Positions 1 to 10,697 of a stretch of 32,367 nt of DNA are shown here, one piece after another. The stretch is taken from the NCBI GenBank assembly GCA_011109175.1, contig RDEW01000141.1, positions 11,130 to 43,496 of the forward strand, written 5' to 3'. Made by a program: the position numbers and the translations under genes. The notes under the pieces were generated by a model. The model saw nothing but the letters and a program-made list of their open reading frames with translations. It was not told where the DNA came from and made no database searches. This DNA comes from Dicyema japonicum (lineage: Eukaryota > Dicyemida > Rhombozoa > Dicyemidae). Positions within the stretch are counted from its first letter, which is position 1. Each line of letters begins with the position of its first letter.

Positions 1-1
1 G

Positions 2-367
2 GAGCATGAGGATGACTTTCTACTGGCTTATGCAGATGATATTGTTATTGCATCCAGGGACCAAGACATTCAAGTCGTCTCGGGGAGATCACAATTACTT
101 TTAAACTGCTTAATCTACTGGTTAAATGACAACAATCTGTCGATCAGCCCGGAAAAATCGGTTACGTCTCTCCTTACCTCTGATAAGAGAATATCCAACA
201 GGACAGTGGATATAGAATCAGATGGATGCAAGTTGCCATTCCAAAAATGGCAGAAGATTCTGGGAGTAGTATTCGACACCCATATGACATTTTCGCGCCA
301 CGTGGGAAATGTTTTAAACAAATGTGAAAAGAAAAACAACCTCTCGAAGGGGATCTTTGGTTTATAG
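2..367 (+). mobile_element. Non-LTR retrotransposon RT fragment (jockey-like, YADD box)
   Basis: One open frame from base 2 to the TAG at 365-367 encodes the palm and thumb of a reverse transcriptase. The catalytic box reads YADDIVIASRDQ, followed by a helix ending WLNDNNLSISPEKS and then the ILGVVFDTHMTFSRHV segment typical of jockey/R1-like non-LTR elements. The 5' part lies outside the window. A TAG ends the frame before the thumb is complete, so this copy is dead. The same element appears to continue through the duplicated segment at 376-467 to its 3' end near 746. The YADDIV-ASRDQ box closely resembles that of the minus-strand element near 14510, suggesting one subfamily. The class is certain; the exact clade is not. 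Confidence 0.85.
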
Positions 368-375
368 AAGATCGG

Positions 376-467
376 AAGTCATCCAGTTCTGAAATCACTA
401 TACAGCTAGTACGTCGAGCTCAAAAGTCATCCAGTTCTGAAATCACTATACAGCTAGTACGTCGAGC
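376..467 (+). repeat. 44-bp direct repeat, period 48
   Basis: The segment starting AAGTCATCCAGTTCTG and ending ACGTCGAGC occurs at 376-419 and again at 424-467 without a visible mismatch, separated by four bases. It lies inside the RT thumb region, where each copy would encode roughly LYS-stop-YVE. The duplication is a local tandem event in a dead element, or an assembly stutter. Confidence 0.85.
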
Positions 468-468
468 C

Positions 469-746
469 ATGCATATCATACGCATGTGCATCATGGGGCC
501 CCTCAATTTCTTGGACGAATGCCCAGAGAATTGCGGCAACCAAAAAAGAGCGTTTTCCGTGATAGAAAATTGGATCAAAGACGATCTAAATTCTACACCT
601 ACCCCCTTGGAAGACCTAATAAGAAGAAAAGAGCCCAAACTCAACGATACCAGAGGATTACTCGTCCACTACGTGCTTGTGTTGGATTGAGGGAAGACCA
701 CCAGGCCAAACTGAGAGCCCTATTGAAATTCGCTGGGATCACATAA
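469..746 (+). pseudogene. C-terminal tail of non-LTR ORF ending in AGIT
   Basis: Two overlapping frames (469-690 and 486-746) together cover the region after the RT. The second ends KLRALLKFAGIT followed by TAA. The ending ...GIT-stop recurs at 22970, at about 20105 on the minus strand, and in mutated form near 21075, so it is a genuine conserved C-terminus of this retroelement family. The 3' UTR that follows contains GTGGTCTTTGG and AAATAAAT, also seen after the 22970 copy. A frameshift between the two frames marks this copy as broken. Confidence 0.65.
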
Positions 747-839
747 TTTCTTGTTTTTGTCTTTAACTGTGGTCTTTGGAAATAAATTTCAACATAATTT
801 TTCTTGTTGTTGCGGTGCCTAATTCAAAATTGTCAAACC

Positions 840-1440
840 AGAAAAAAGTTACAAAAATAATAAGCAAATATCCTATAGAATTTGAGAGAAATTTTAATGG
901 CAATTTATATTATCTAAACTGTCTAGTCAATGTAAACTTTAATAAAAATTTTAATGTTGAACAACACCGGCAAACGACGAAACATGAGTGTTCAGACTTG
1001 AAAAATTCGTCTAATATTCAGAAAATTATTTCCACTTTCAGAGTTTTGATTACAATTGGTCGAAATGATCAAAAGACACCCGTGAGCGCTGCTGGGTATT
1101 TGAGCGAATCTCGCGTGCCGTCATGAGACTGTATAGTCAAGACGTCAGGACGACCGCTATATGACTATTTGTTAACTTTTTTCCTTAATAAATTAGTTTT
1201 TATTGGTCGAAATGATGACCAAAGTGAATATTCCATTATACAAAACTTTATCGAGTTTTTTAAAAATTGGGATATAAATTTCCCATTGAAAAGTTGCTGT
1301 CTAAATTTGGTACCTTAACTTATTTCAAATCAAATTACGAGTATTAAAATACTATTAGTGGAAGAAATGTATTTTAATTGTGAATTAGACCCAAATTTCA
1401 ATGTTAAAAATTATTTGATGTTTTATTTCAATAAATTTGA
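840..1440 (+). pseudogene. Degenerate BED/CGGBP1-like zinc-finger, hAT-type transposase remnant
   Basis: The open frame up to 1126 contains LNCLVNVNFNKNFNVEQHRQ followed by TTKHE. This resembles the Cys-His finger (C-x2-C ... H-x(4-5)-H) at the N-terminus of hAT-like and CGGBP1-like proteins, except that the first Cys pair is incomplete. Downstream, interrupted frames at about 1230-1330 resemble the following hAT block (NIPLYKTLSSFLKNW). The 15-mer ATTGGTCGAAATGAT occurs twice, near 1054 and 1203. No transposase catalytic core or terminal repeats are visible. The family call rests on pattern resemblance only. Confidence 0.4.
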
Positions 1441-1471
1441 TTAAAACAAAGTTAAAAACAGCAGCTGTAGG

Positions 1472-2930
1472 TCACATTTGTGGTTGCCCTATGGCTGTGA
1501 TAACTGTAGAATCAAGTGAATCTAATATTATAATATAATTACATAAATGTGGCATATTAGTATTAATGGTAAGGGGGATGACAAACGCTTCACGTCATCA
1601 AATATATACACAAATCTACAATTTACTTTATTGTTTGGGTTCTATGTGTAATGTGTATATTACTTTCACTACAAAGTCATCCATTGTCATTACATCCACG
1701 ACATTTATTGACCCCAAAAGCACTCCCATTGGATATTCAATGCCTAATGACTACACAAATATTACATAGTTGATTATCATCCACGTGAGTAGTCATTGTC
1801 GAAGCAATCCAAAGACGACCTCTGTGTGATATGTATGTATCAGACTCGTGAAATCTTGTGAACAAATAAACGTACCCAATACTCCCATCCACCACTCGTG
1901 AGGCATAAGGTTGGTCGAGGTTCATGCACACACCAAAATCTCTCATTTCCATTAATTCTCTATCAAATATGTTGGAAATTCCCAATCCCTGATAATCCCC
2001 ACTTTCATCAGTAACCCCCACAAACTTTATAAATAAACTCAAAACCTTAGGGGTAATATTATTATCAACAGAATCAAAGAAATCAGTATTTGATTGAAAT
2101 GAGGACTTTTCCTGTATTTTGTGTGCCTGTGTTAAAATATTCTGTTTTTCGTTGTTTTTGATAATATCGGTAACATCGTTTACAGTCATGTCAGTGTTGA
2201 AGGAGATGTGGTATTCCGAAGAGGGTTCATCATATTTAGCTTTGAGTTCCTCAATTTGTCCCCTTTCCTTCTGTGACGTCCACGTGTTAATACTAAAATA
2301 ATCCATTTGGTCGTCAATAACCCTAGTCCTCTGTTCACTGCCATATAAAACCATAAAACCTATTTCTATCAAATCCTAGTAATTTGTTTTTATTATCAAC
2401 AGCCCTCTTCAGTGAGCAGTCCTCATCATCTTCAAATCTCCTTTGACTCCTAGTTTTGACCTAACTAAGTCTATCAAATAACTGTGTTCCACAGAAGAAG
2501 CAATCCCCCGGACCTTCCTGCAGACAAACTATGCGTCCGCAGCATAAGCAATTGTTGACAAGAGGGTGAACTGTGGCCTGACAAGTGCACCTTACACGTT
2601 TGCCTTTATTTATATATTAGAGGACCTGGAATTAAGTTGCTTTCAAATGTCGGTTTTTTGTTTCGTATTTTAGCTTTTTTATTTGTGGGAAATTTGAGTT
2701 TGTCGATTGAAAATATTCTATCAGTCATTTTGCTTATAATATCTGAGCTTTTTTGACTGTCTGTGCCGATTAAATCCTGCAGATATTCTTTGAACTCATT
2801 GCAGTCATTTATTCGTGATAGACAGCTATGATTATATATTTGAATACTCTATTAGCTCTGAGACGTTTTCAAGTCCAAATTCCTTATTTAATTCATCCTT
2901 CAAATACGCATATCGTTGATGCACATCCAT
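1472..2930 (-). CDS. TRIP4: Activating signal cointegrator 1 (TRIP4/ASC-1), six or more exons
   Basis: TRIP4 is the zinc-finger/ASCH subunit of the ASC-1 complex, which acts in transcription coactivation and splitting of stalled ribosomes. Translation starts at ATG 2930-2928 (MDVHQRYAYLKDELNKEFGL), matching the helical N-terminus of the family. The C2HC5 finger (NNCLCCGRIVCLQEGPGDCF) lies at about 2480-2570, the RTRVIDDQMDYF linker at about 2310-2330, and the ASCH domain (MNLDQPYAS, then HRGRLWIA) at about 1810-1930. Introns consistent with the alignment are 2826-2847, 2338-2359, 1855-1875, 1744-1765 and 1642-1663 (22, 22, 21, 22, 22 nt), with a likely sixth at 1522-1542. Defects: a TAG at 2463-2461 and a one-base slip near 2605-2612. 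The C-terminus is short against human and the exact stop (1472 or 1489) is uncertain. The start lies 86 bp from a divergent ORF. Confidence 0.9.
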
Positions 2931-3016
2931 GAATTGTATTTCAAATTTAAAATTAATTTTGTTATTTACAATAATTTATATTTATAAATATTAAAAGTAT
3001 TTCATATCTATTATGA

Positions 3017-3226
3017 ATGAAACATTGCGGGGACCCACAAGTCACCGATCTATTTGGTCATATTCTGAGAATTGACGCAGAACTTGTTGTATTTGGAAAG
3101 GATCTATGGGCATACGCTCATAACACTTCAGATAGTTCACGATGGTTATTCGAGGCCAATAAAAATCTCAGAATCGAAGAAAATGTTGTATTCACAATTA
3201 GAATTACTATTATTAATAAATTTTAG
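3017..3226 (+). CDS. Small unassigned ORF (69 aa), divergent from TRIP4
   Basis: A 69-codon frame from ATG 3017 contains VTDLFGHILRIDAELVVFGK then DLWAYAHNTSDSSRWLFEAN. The composition is balanced, with alternating hydrophobic strands and an N-T-S sequon, unlike the low-complexity chance ORFs nearby. It starts 86 bp from the TRIP4 start in the opposite direction, as expected for a shared promoter. After ENVVFTIR the frame runs into AT-rich sequence and stops, so this may be the first exon of a gene truncated by the retroelement beginning near 3240. I do not recognise the family. Confidence 0.4.
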   Translation: MKHCGDPQVTDLFGHILRIDAELVVFGKDLWAYAHNTSDSSRWLFEANKNLRIEENVVFTIRITIINKF

Positions 3227-3239
3227 ACCTCAAAGTGAA

Positions 3240-4560
3240 GTGAAACTGGACGTAGTAAACCATACTTCCCGCATGTCTCTTTCCTGTCTAATCTGTGGCA
3301 AAGCAATAGGAATTCGGTATTCAATGTTTCTGTTGCCCAAATTTTGGACACATTTGGTGCGATAAGCTAATAAAGGACTGAACAATATCTGCCAAATTGG
3401 TCATGTCCCTCAGAAGGAACCCTCCTCTGGACCCATCTCGGACTCATCTAACATGGATGAATGCCTACGCCGTTTGAATCAGCTTGTCGGATCTATGCGA
3501 GACAGAAATTAGAAAGGACATTCAACCACCACAGGTAATATAAGATCTGCTATTTCATCTTTCTCAGGAACAGAAATACTGGCTTACTTCTGCAAAAACA
3601 ACCGAACTCCTTCATTAATCTAATAAAGACCCTTACAGATCGAATTCTTCTGGCTGATATCTCCGACTATGCAGAGACTCCTTTTTGCACCCAAGCTTTC
3701 GCCTTCATAATGCCTTATTGTGGGTTAAAACCCATCGCAATAGACAACGTATTCAGCTGACAGAGCGGCGAGTAAGACTCTAAGCCTCAACTTGGGTTGG
3801 AATTCCTCATGGATGCGAGGCAGTAATCCACTCAATCCGGACCTTTACTAATACTATAAATAGTCAAACTGGACATCCGCAATGTTTTCAATAGCATTCA
3901 CAGAGATAGAATCATAGAAGCTAGCATCTCCAGGATTCCGGTAATTAGCAGAATGGTGAAACTCTCATATGGTACCCCCATGTACGCTGATCTTCTGACA
4001 ACACATCATCGAATCCAAGACTGGAGAACAAGGCGACCCCCTTGGCTCCCTAATCTTTGTCGACTGTGAAGAATCAGCGATCGGAACCCCTCAATGAAAA
4101 CTACCGCTTAGCTACGGAGGAATCTGAATACGCTCACAAGAACTCTCCCTCTCGGCTTTTCTATCTTCGACATATGCTTTCAGTGGTCTTACACCTAGAT
4201 CCTACGGTACATTAACAGATTGGACACTGAACCAGTGGCATGCTCGGAAAGTCTGGACGCAACTGAGTGTGGGATTCCCGAAGAAAGCTAATAAACAACG
4301 AGAATGGGAAAAGTTTTTATGCTCAAAAATCATAGACAAGATCATATGCTCAAAAATCGAAACCTTAGCTATATCAGCATCTTCTGGCTTTTTTGCTTCT
4401 ACAAAAGAAAGTGGTGCCTGGGTCAGAGCATTAAGCCTGGTCAAATATCCTGCTAAACAGAATCTGATCATAGCGAAAAATAAAAATGATAGGAGAGAAA
4501 GGAGCTGTCTCATTGATCGGATTTCCTTGCAAATCGTGAGGGGAAATACATTTTCATTAA
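3240..4560 (+). mobile_element. Decayed non-LTR element with PHD-like finger, RT and 3' module
   Basis: Broken frames in one orientation carry, in order: a Cys-rich finger near 3290-3360 (CLICGKAIGIR, then CCPNFGHIWCDK in another frame); RT motif A near 3870-3920 (VKLDIRNVFNSIHRDRII); RT motif B near 4026-4070 (GEQGDPLGSLIFVD); and a linker at 4269-4500 (WEKFLCSKIIDKII ... ESGAWVRALSL) seen in invertebrate elements just before a Cys/His and RPDG-type module. Motifs A and B are in different frames. The copy ends before the zinc module found complete at 25793-26143. It belongs to the same family as 8390-8800. Confidence 0.7.
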
Positions 4561-4688
4561 TGAGAGCAGCAGTCTTTATTTGTCTACTAATAATACCTGA
4601 ACAGGAAATGTTTTAATAATTTAAATGATTACTTTTAGCCTATAATATTGTGAGAATGGGTTGAATTGGGACTAAAAATGAGAAAAGA

Positions 4689-6962
4689 CTAAACAAAAGT
4701 ATAAAAGTTATCATTCTGAATAATTTGTCCATCCTCAATTCGTGTTTCAATAAATGAAGTAATATCATCCATACCAAATGTAAATGAACTATTTCCAGAA
4801 GTATGGGCGAACAGACGCATTGCACTGTATATTTTCTGGGCAGTCACGGCTGGCATAAGTTTGAGCATCCTCGTGACCTGAGGCCAATATTTATCAAACA
4901 ATGGCAAAAGACTGAACTCCCCCATCTACTGTTTCCAATTCAGACTCCTCAGGCTGAAAAGAACTAGAATCCAATAACAAATCGACTACAATATACAATC
5001 AACATACAATTCGACAATTTCCCCACTTTTATATAACAAACCCCTTCACTCTCATAGCTAACAAGAACTCCTTTCGAAATCCACAAATCGATTCTACTCT
5101 TTAAAGCACGTGAGTCTTCAAATTGAAGTATATCACCAAGTCGAGTATATTCAATGACATCTAGCACTCCCATCACAAATTACCATTATCTATAAAACAA
5201 TGAAGAATAGCCGCCATTGAGGGAGTTGTAGTGATTGTAAACGTTTCCCCCAAGTGATCAACCTGTAATGTCATCAACCCAATATTGGGAATCCATCGTA
5301 ACGATCGATTACTTTTATGTGCCACAAACTCGTTTTCGTACTTTGTAAGTTCAATCCCCCAACAATTGGGCAGTTTAAAAACCTCAATATTCTGTTCAGG
5401 CCAAAATTGATCAGAAATGACAATAACCCTCAAAAGACACCCATACATATCTCCCTACACATTACACAACACAAACCTGAGTGAATATCCTCTCACTCTC
5501 CCCAAATATTTTAATAGACTCCATCAAGTCATAAAACATAACTTCAGCCTTGTGGAGATTCTTATCTCCAAATCTATTCCTCAATATCTTCAAAGCACAG
5601 AGTAAACCAAAATATATTACTTGTGTTCCTTCGTCATATCAAAGTTCTTTGAATTAATGATCTTCTCAGCTAAGACTTGTCTATATTCCTTAAGGAGAGA
5701 TTCCTTAGTACCATAAATACTCCCAGAAGAGTCAGAAGATCAGAAGACCGCATTCCTAGGTCTTTCTCAACTACGTAGATCAATAGCATACTTTGGTGGA
5801 CAAAGACAGGTCGAGGTTTCCAACTTCTCCAATGTTTATTGTCAATTTCCCCCAAAAGTTCATCCACAATGCCTACACAGCTTGAGTCGGCGTAATTCCT
5901 CTCAAGAAGTGCATTATCAGTTATTGCAGATACAACAGCATGTAAGATTCCCTTTTCTTGTTCTCAAATGCTTTTATTGGCTCACATACTATTCTAACGA
6001 GAATCCCAGTACTGTCAATGTCATTCAGACTCAATATTGATGATATATAGGCATTCAAGATATCAGTTGTTGCTACTCCTGCAATTACTATAGTTAGCGA
6101 CCTTGGTGGAGTAATCGACAATTAAATGATTTAATCAAAGAGTCTGATATCTCTGACAAGCAAGTATTCAAATTTCCGATGCAAAATCCCAATTCTCTGC
6201 CCACATCCTTACTTTCCGGGTAGTGGATCACAATTTCAAATAAGTTTGACATTCTGTGTCTCATTATAGCCTGTTTTATAATATCAGAAATTTCAATTTT
6301 ATTTAAATCCGAGGAATCGCTAATCTTGAGGAAATCAGTCCACTTTGAGAACAACCCCTCCATATCCTCCAACAAACCGTCAAATACAGCCACTTTGTAA
6401 TTATTATGGCATCGTTTGCGCGTCTCCTCATATAAAACAACGTAAAACTCTCTTATTGGCAGAGATTACTTTATAATTACACACAACTACCAGTTTCAGC
6501 GTTGAACATTCTAATATCCTTTAAGACATCCCTCACAAAGTAAAATTCACTAAAAGATGACTCATCATCGTAATTTTCATTCAAAAATGAGGTAAAGGTG
6601 TTAAAAAGTAATGATTCCAGTAGATTATTGGTGGAACAGGCGGTTTTACCAACCAAAGCAAAAACGTGACGAAAATGCTGAGAATGTCGGTTTATTCTCC
6701 CTTTTACGAGTTTTCCCACATCTCCCTTCAGTTTGACCCAAAAGTTGTAATTGATTGATATAATATGGCACGAATGAGTGAGGGAGACAGAAGAAAGAGC
6801 AACTAACAGTTTACGAGTTAACTCCTCGCTAACAGAATAGAACCAGTCTGTGATGTTCTTAGTGCTGTTGTTCTTAAGAGACTCCAACTCATCATAAATT
6901 GAATCCTTGTTTATTAACAATTCTGAATTCTATTATTACATTATCAAAATAACCTCCGCCAT
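4689..6962 (-). CDS. ANAPC2: Anaphase-promoting complex subunit 2 (cullin-like)
   Basis: ANAPC2 is the cullin-like scaffold of the APC/C ubiquitin ligase; its C-terminus holds the RING subunit and a winged helix. Start ATG 6962-6960 (MAE) is joined by a 24-nt intron (6930-6953) to NSELLINKDSIYDELESL. Diagnostic blocks are SFNCRLLHQG + VATTDILNAYISS near 6060-6130, CEPIKAF, SSDLLTLLG + SIYGTKESLLKEYRQ near 5690-5740, RNRFGDKN, ISDQFWPEQNIEVFKLP, SLRWIPNIGLMTLQVD, ALKSRIDLWISKGVLV and the winged helix ending RIEDGQIIQNDNFYTFV. Other introns: 6469-6490, 6079-6101, 5455-5476, 5161-5183, 4986-5007 (22-23 nt). One-base slips occur at homopolymers near 4919-4923, 5722-5724 and 5950-5956. The block at 5590-5640 is not fully resolved. 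Length is somewhat below the roughly 820 aa of human. Confidence 0.93.
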
Positions 6963-7079
6963 TAATTATTTATTTAACATTTTAAATATAATTAAAATAT
7001 TAATATTTAACATTTTTATATAATTTAATTTATAACTTTTTAGCTTCTATTCTCCATTTAGAGGAAAAGTCGTAACAAA
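6963..7079. promoter_or_regulatory. AT-rich 5' flank of ANAPC2
   Basis: About 100 bases of almost pure A/T with repeated TTAAATATTAATATT-like stretches precede the ANAPC2 start and separate it from a retroelement on the other side. No defined promoter motif can be assigned. By position it should hold the ANAPC2 promoter. Confidence 0.3.
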
Positions 7080-7640
7080 ATCCTGCCAATCGGTCTCAAA
7101 ATTTCTTCCAAACGGCGTGCTACAGGCTTCCCCTTGTTACCGTCGCTTTTTAACTTATTCTTGCATGATATTCAAATTTACTCGAACAAAAATTCCATAA
7201 CTTTTGCGTATGTCGATGACATAATATATGCTTGCAAGGATATATGTGTTACGACAACTAAGAACAAATTGAAAACTACTATGGAAAGACTCCATGAATG
7301 GTTGAAAAGAAATTCAATGTCAACGTCCACAGAAAAGTCATTTACCTATTTTTTACGTCGAAGAAGGCTATCAAGTTATTCGGCTGAACTATTTTTGAAT
7401 GGTGAACTAATCCCAAATTAGAAACAAGCCAAGATTCTGGGAGTAACATTTGACACCTTCACGACCTTCAGCACACATGTGTAAAACGTACTCAATGCTT
7501 CGACACGAAAGCTTAATAAGATCAACTCCGCCGAATACAATAAGAAAATAATCTTTCGAATCACAGGACTACCAATCAGGGCAACCCTATTTGAGGTCCT
7601 TGTGAGGAAATTCGGCGGTATATTCACCCAAAATAAGTTT
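7080..7640 (+). mobile_element. Non-LTR RT fragment with YVDD box
   Basis: The frame at 7134-7421 begins LPSLFNLFLHDIQIYSNKNS and reaches FAYVDDIIYACKD, the catalytic box with Val for the usual Ala. It then continues RLHEWLKRNSMSTSTEKSFT. After the TAG at 7419-7421 the same frame resumes with KQAKILGVTFDTFTTFSTHV, so the stop interrupts an otherwise collinear RT palm/thumb. The 5' end lacks the fingers. This is a different subfamily from the copy at 2-367. Confidence 0.8.
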
Positions 7641-8380
7641 TCATATAGCTACCTCACTAGCTTGCCATCTCTGTTATCTCTACATCTAAAGGAAGTACCT
7701 ATAAGTTGAGATTTCCTCCCAGAATAACCAAGAACTCGAAGACTCGATGACAATTTTTTTTCGTTCGGAGTTTGCCTCCCATGAATTTCATTTTTACCAA
7801 AACAACAAAACATATGCTTAAGCATTTGGGAGACAGAATGAGCTGTCAATGGAAAACGTGAAGCAGTGAATAAAGCAACGTAAAAGATGATCATCAAGTT
7901 TCTTCCCATCTCTGTGGTAAAGATCAGAGGTTCAGCACAAGAACCCAGTTAACTTAGACCATGTTTGATGATATAATTGAGGATGACTTATTTTCCGGTC
8001 AACCTTGTAAGGTTCTCGAACGTTGTACATCAATACCGAAGCGGAGACTTTTGTTGTCAAAAAAGACTTGCAGGAAACTTCCTTTAAAGATATGGGTGAG
8101 GAACTATCATGAAACACACGAAAGCTAATATCCAAAACTTTAAACATTTGTCATCGACCAAAAACCAAGACCACTTATAGCAATCATGAGTTTACACTGA
8201 ATTAATCTCTATAAAGGGGAAGGCTTCGGGCAATTAATCTCTATGGTTTGATTTCTTGGCACCATTGAATGAAATTAAAAAAAATTAAAATTAATTAATT
8301 TTTTTAAATAAATCTAACTAATTGTTAACTGTTTTCATTAAATATATTTTTTGAAATACTAATCATTTCAACTTTTTGGA
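7641..8380. other. Intergenic stretch without a recognisable gene
   Basis: Short frames only, none with a motif I can support. The first part may be further decayed 3' sequence of the element to the left. From about 8270 the sequence turns to A/T-rich spacer. Confidence 0.4.
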
Positions 8381-8389
8381 GCTCTAGAA

Positions 8390-8800
8390 AAACCTCAACC
8401 AACACTGCCTGGTTTGGTTTCGTTTGGCACGCATAGAGGCTACCCAATCCCTGGGGTCGGAACTTTGCTTGACAATGAGAACCTTCGCATCGATATCTCA
8501 TATCGCCTTGGTCTGGATGTTTGCAAGGTCGCTCTCTTGTATGGGATGTAACCTGTGTTGATATCTTTTCCTATACAAACTCATACTATCCTGCCGTTGA
8601 CTCTGCTGAACTTAAAATGCTTTATAAATGGTTTTTGCTTGGAAGTTGTTTCCCCTTCCTCCCAATTGGATTTGAAAATTAGAATATGGTCAGGTTTGTC
8701 ACTAGAGGTGTTCTCCGGGAGATAGAACCGCAATATCGTTCATGCTCGCAGATCCTAAGGAGCGGTTTTAACTTCGAGAACACCTGAAGGACACCCTTCT
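8390..8800 (+). mobile_element. Internally deleted copy of the zinc/nuclease-like retroelement 3' module
   Basis: One segment reads TLLDNENLRIDISYRLGLDV at about 8460-8520, equivalent to NLLDDEAVRIATSLRLGLKL of the 26 kb copy. It is followed almost at once by SLVWDVTCVDIFSYTNSYYP (8530-8590), which in this family lies downstream of the Cys/His finger and RPDG motif. The finger and RPDG block between them are missing, so the copy carries an internal deletion. The W-D-V-T-C motif is typical of the C-terminal block of this family. Confidence 0.65.
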
Positions 8801-9196
8801 ATACTCGAAACAGTCGGTTTTTGTAGATGTGATAAGAAATTATTACGATCTTCCCTTTGAAACAGGGAAACCGTCAACTGCACTGACACATTCGTCCCTC
8901 GCAACCTATATCAGAGTGCCTCTGTAGCCTAATCTGCCACTGAGAAGTCCGAGATATCAAACGAGCAAAATACTCAAAGATTTATTTATGTTCCGATCGC
9001 AGTGGAAATCTCCGGTTCCCTTGCGCATTCGACATTGGAATTTGTGAGTTGTCAAGGTCAGTGGTCCCCTACCAATTGGTACCTGGTAGCGCAAGAAATA
9101 TAGTTTAGAAATATAGAATTCGGTGGGATATAGAGAAACAGGACTTATTGACCCGGATAGATGAAATTTCAATATGAGGATCCTCAGATATAATAA
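8801..9196. other. Degenerate spacer
   Basis: No supportable coding motif. This is probably the 3' remainder of the flanking elements; no repeat with another part of the window was recognised. Confidence 0.3.
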
Positions 9197-9514
9197 TAAT
9201 ATTCGCATTTTCAGAGAGCCATAATAAGTTATAGCTCCCCACAGACAGAACACACACTTTATTTAAGCAAAGACCAGTCATAATAGCTAATCGAGGGCGA
9301 ATCAAATAATGCTCTTCACATCTTTGTTTTCTTTTTCTTGGGTGTATGTCCTTTATAGACAATCTGTTTCCGCAGTGAAGTTCACTGATGACGGCGTCAC
9401 TCGTCAAGCCAAAGCATATTGATTCGTGGAACCTTCAACCGAAATGTCGAGTATCGGGATTCGAACTAGCGACCTTCAGGCCTTTTGCGTGCCAACCCTC
9501 ATACTGAGCCACCC
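9197..9514 (-). mobile_element. tRNA-derived SINE, copy 1
   Basis: Read on the minus strand, the copy starts at GGTGGCTCAGTATGAGGG, has a B-box-like GTTCGAATCC, then GAAGGTTCCACG and a core containing the palindrome TGACGCCGTCA. It ends with ATAAAGTGTGTGTTCTG and ATTATGGCTCTCTGAAAA. Core and tail align with copies 2 and 3, but the tRNA-like head is clearly different. It abuts an endonuclease fragment on its 5' side, so it probably inserted into that element. Confidence 0.85.
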
Positions 9515-9690
9515 TCAAATATGAGAGATTTAATAAAAGTTGAAGAATCGCCAAAAGGAATAGAATTGTGTACAAGAATAAGTAAACCACCCCCAGCTGA
9601 GTTGGAGGCGCGGTAAAGAATAGTTCTTGAAGTAAGGAGTCTTGGATTTTGGTGTAAGTTTAGTTTATTGGATGAGGTCAATGTTCACAC
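9515..9690 (-). mobile_element. AP-endonuclease domain fragment of a non-LTR element
   Basis: The minus-strand frame includes LYRASNSAGGGLLILVHNSI, matching the glycine-rich turn plus strand (GGGvliyV) in the APE-type endonucleases of jockey/CR1-like elements. Only about 55 residues are present, and the frame runs into the SINE. Confidence 0.65.
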
Positions 9691-10690
9691 AATGATTGCA
9701 CGAGAAGATACATAAATCAATATATTTTTTGGAAATACCTATGATGTTCAACTTGAGTATCTTCAACTTTCTTTAACTGGGACGGGTCCAGGGGTAGGTT
9801 CAACATCACCACAGCTGATTAAAGAAATCTGGAACGGCAGCTTGGCACTCGTTTCGTAGCCACTACTAAGCAAAAACTACAGTCCAACCACGAAATGGGC
9901 AAAATTTTGATATTTTTCCCAAAATGAGTGTCTGTTTAAAAATCTAAATTAAAAACGGAAAATTACTTTCATAATTAAAATTACTACAATATGTATGAAA
10001 ACAAGATGAATTATTTGATTTTTATTTTTTGATAAATAAATCTGTCATTTTCATGTTATTTTGTTACTTTTTTTCGTATTGAATGCACAACATCTGCTTA
10101 AGAACATTTTCAGGAGTTGTTTTACTACATTAAAATGCATTGTAATGATTTCTTTGCTAGCGAGATAAGGCAGATGCTTTGTTGCAAGGTCCTCGTTGTT
10201 CCAATAGTAATGACGTGAAAAGGAATTGGTAAAAAAGTTAGGGGTAGATAGGAAATTCCAGGTTTATTTACAGTCCGTTGTTTTAAAGTGGACCCTAGAG
10301 ACCCTGTCACTGGAGTATAGGAGGCAGAGCCTGGAAATTCCACATAGGCAGGGCACAATTGGACAAGATGCTCTTGGAGCTGTTTCAGTAACCAGAATCG
10401 AACCTGCATAGAAGGAAAGGTTGTTGATTGTAGATATTAACTTTTTGTTGGTTAAATAAAGCTTGGGTAAATTTCGCTACTAATTTTTCCAATTTGGGGT
10501 TTTATTAATAAAAAAATTCATATTACTTTTAAAATGATAAAATCTCACCAAAATCGAGGTTTTCCGCAGTTTATTGGTTGTGTAATTTAGGCTCTCCTTT
10601 ACGCAATCCATCAATAAATTTATTAAAAAATAATAATAATTAAAAATCATAATTAGTAAATTATAAATCTGTAAATTTTAATTTAAAATA
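9691..10690. other. Non-coding region with possible degenerate repeat
   Basis: Mostly A/T-rich spacer. A GC-richer block at about 10130-10410 contains GGTTCGATTC on the minus strand, resembling a tRNA B box, but no A box could be seen upstream, so it may be a truncated short repeat. Short frames across this block on both strands have no recognisable domain. Confidence 0.3.
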
Positions 10691-10697
10691 ATCACGT

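Noticed and set aside
1753-1765. 13-nt intron in TRIP4 (GTGTAG...ATTAG)
   Set aside because: The overlapping 22-nt intron at 1744-1765 uses the same acceptor, restores the same frame and fits the size norm.
2461-2463. Extra tiny intron to remove the in-frame TAG in TRIP4
   Set aside because: The GT-AG combinations tried (16, 19, 25 nt) do not restore the downstream frame, so the stop is recorded as an unexplained defect.
10125-10409. 94-codon minus-strand frame
   Set aside because: No domain; the block may be a degenerate short repeat with a B-box-like motif, so coding is not supported.
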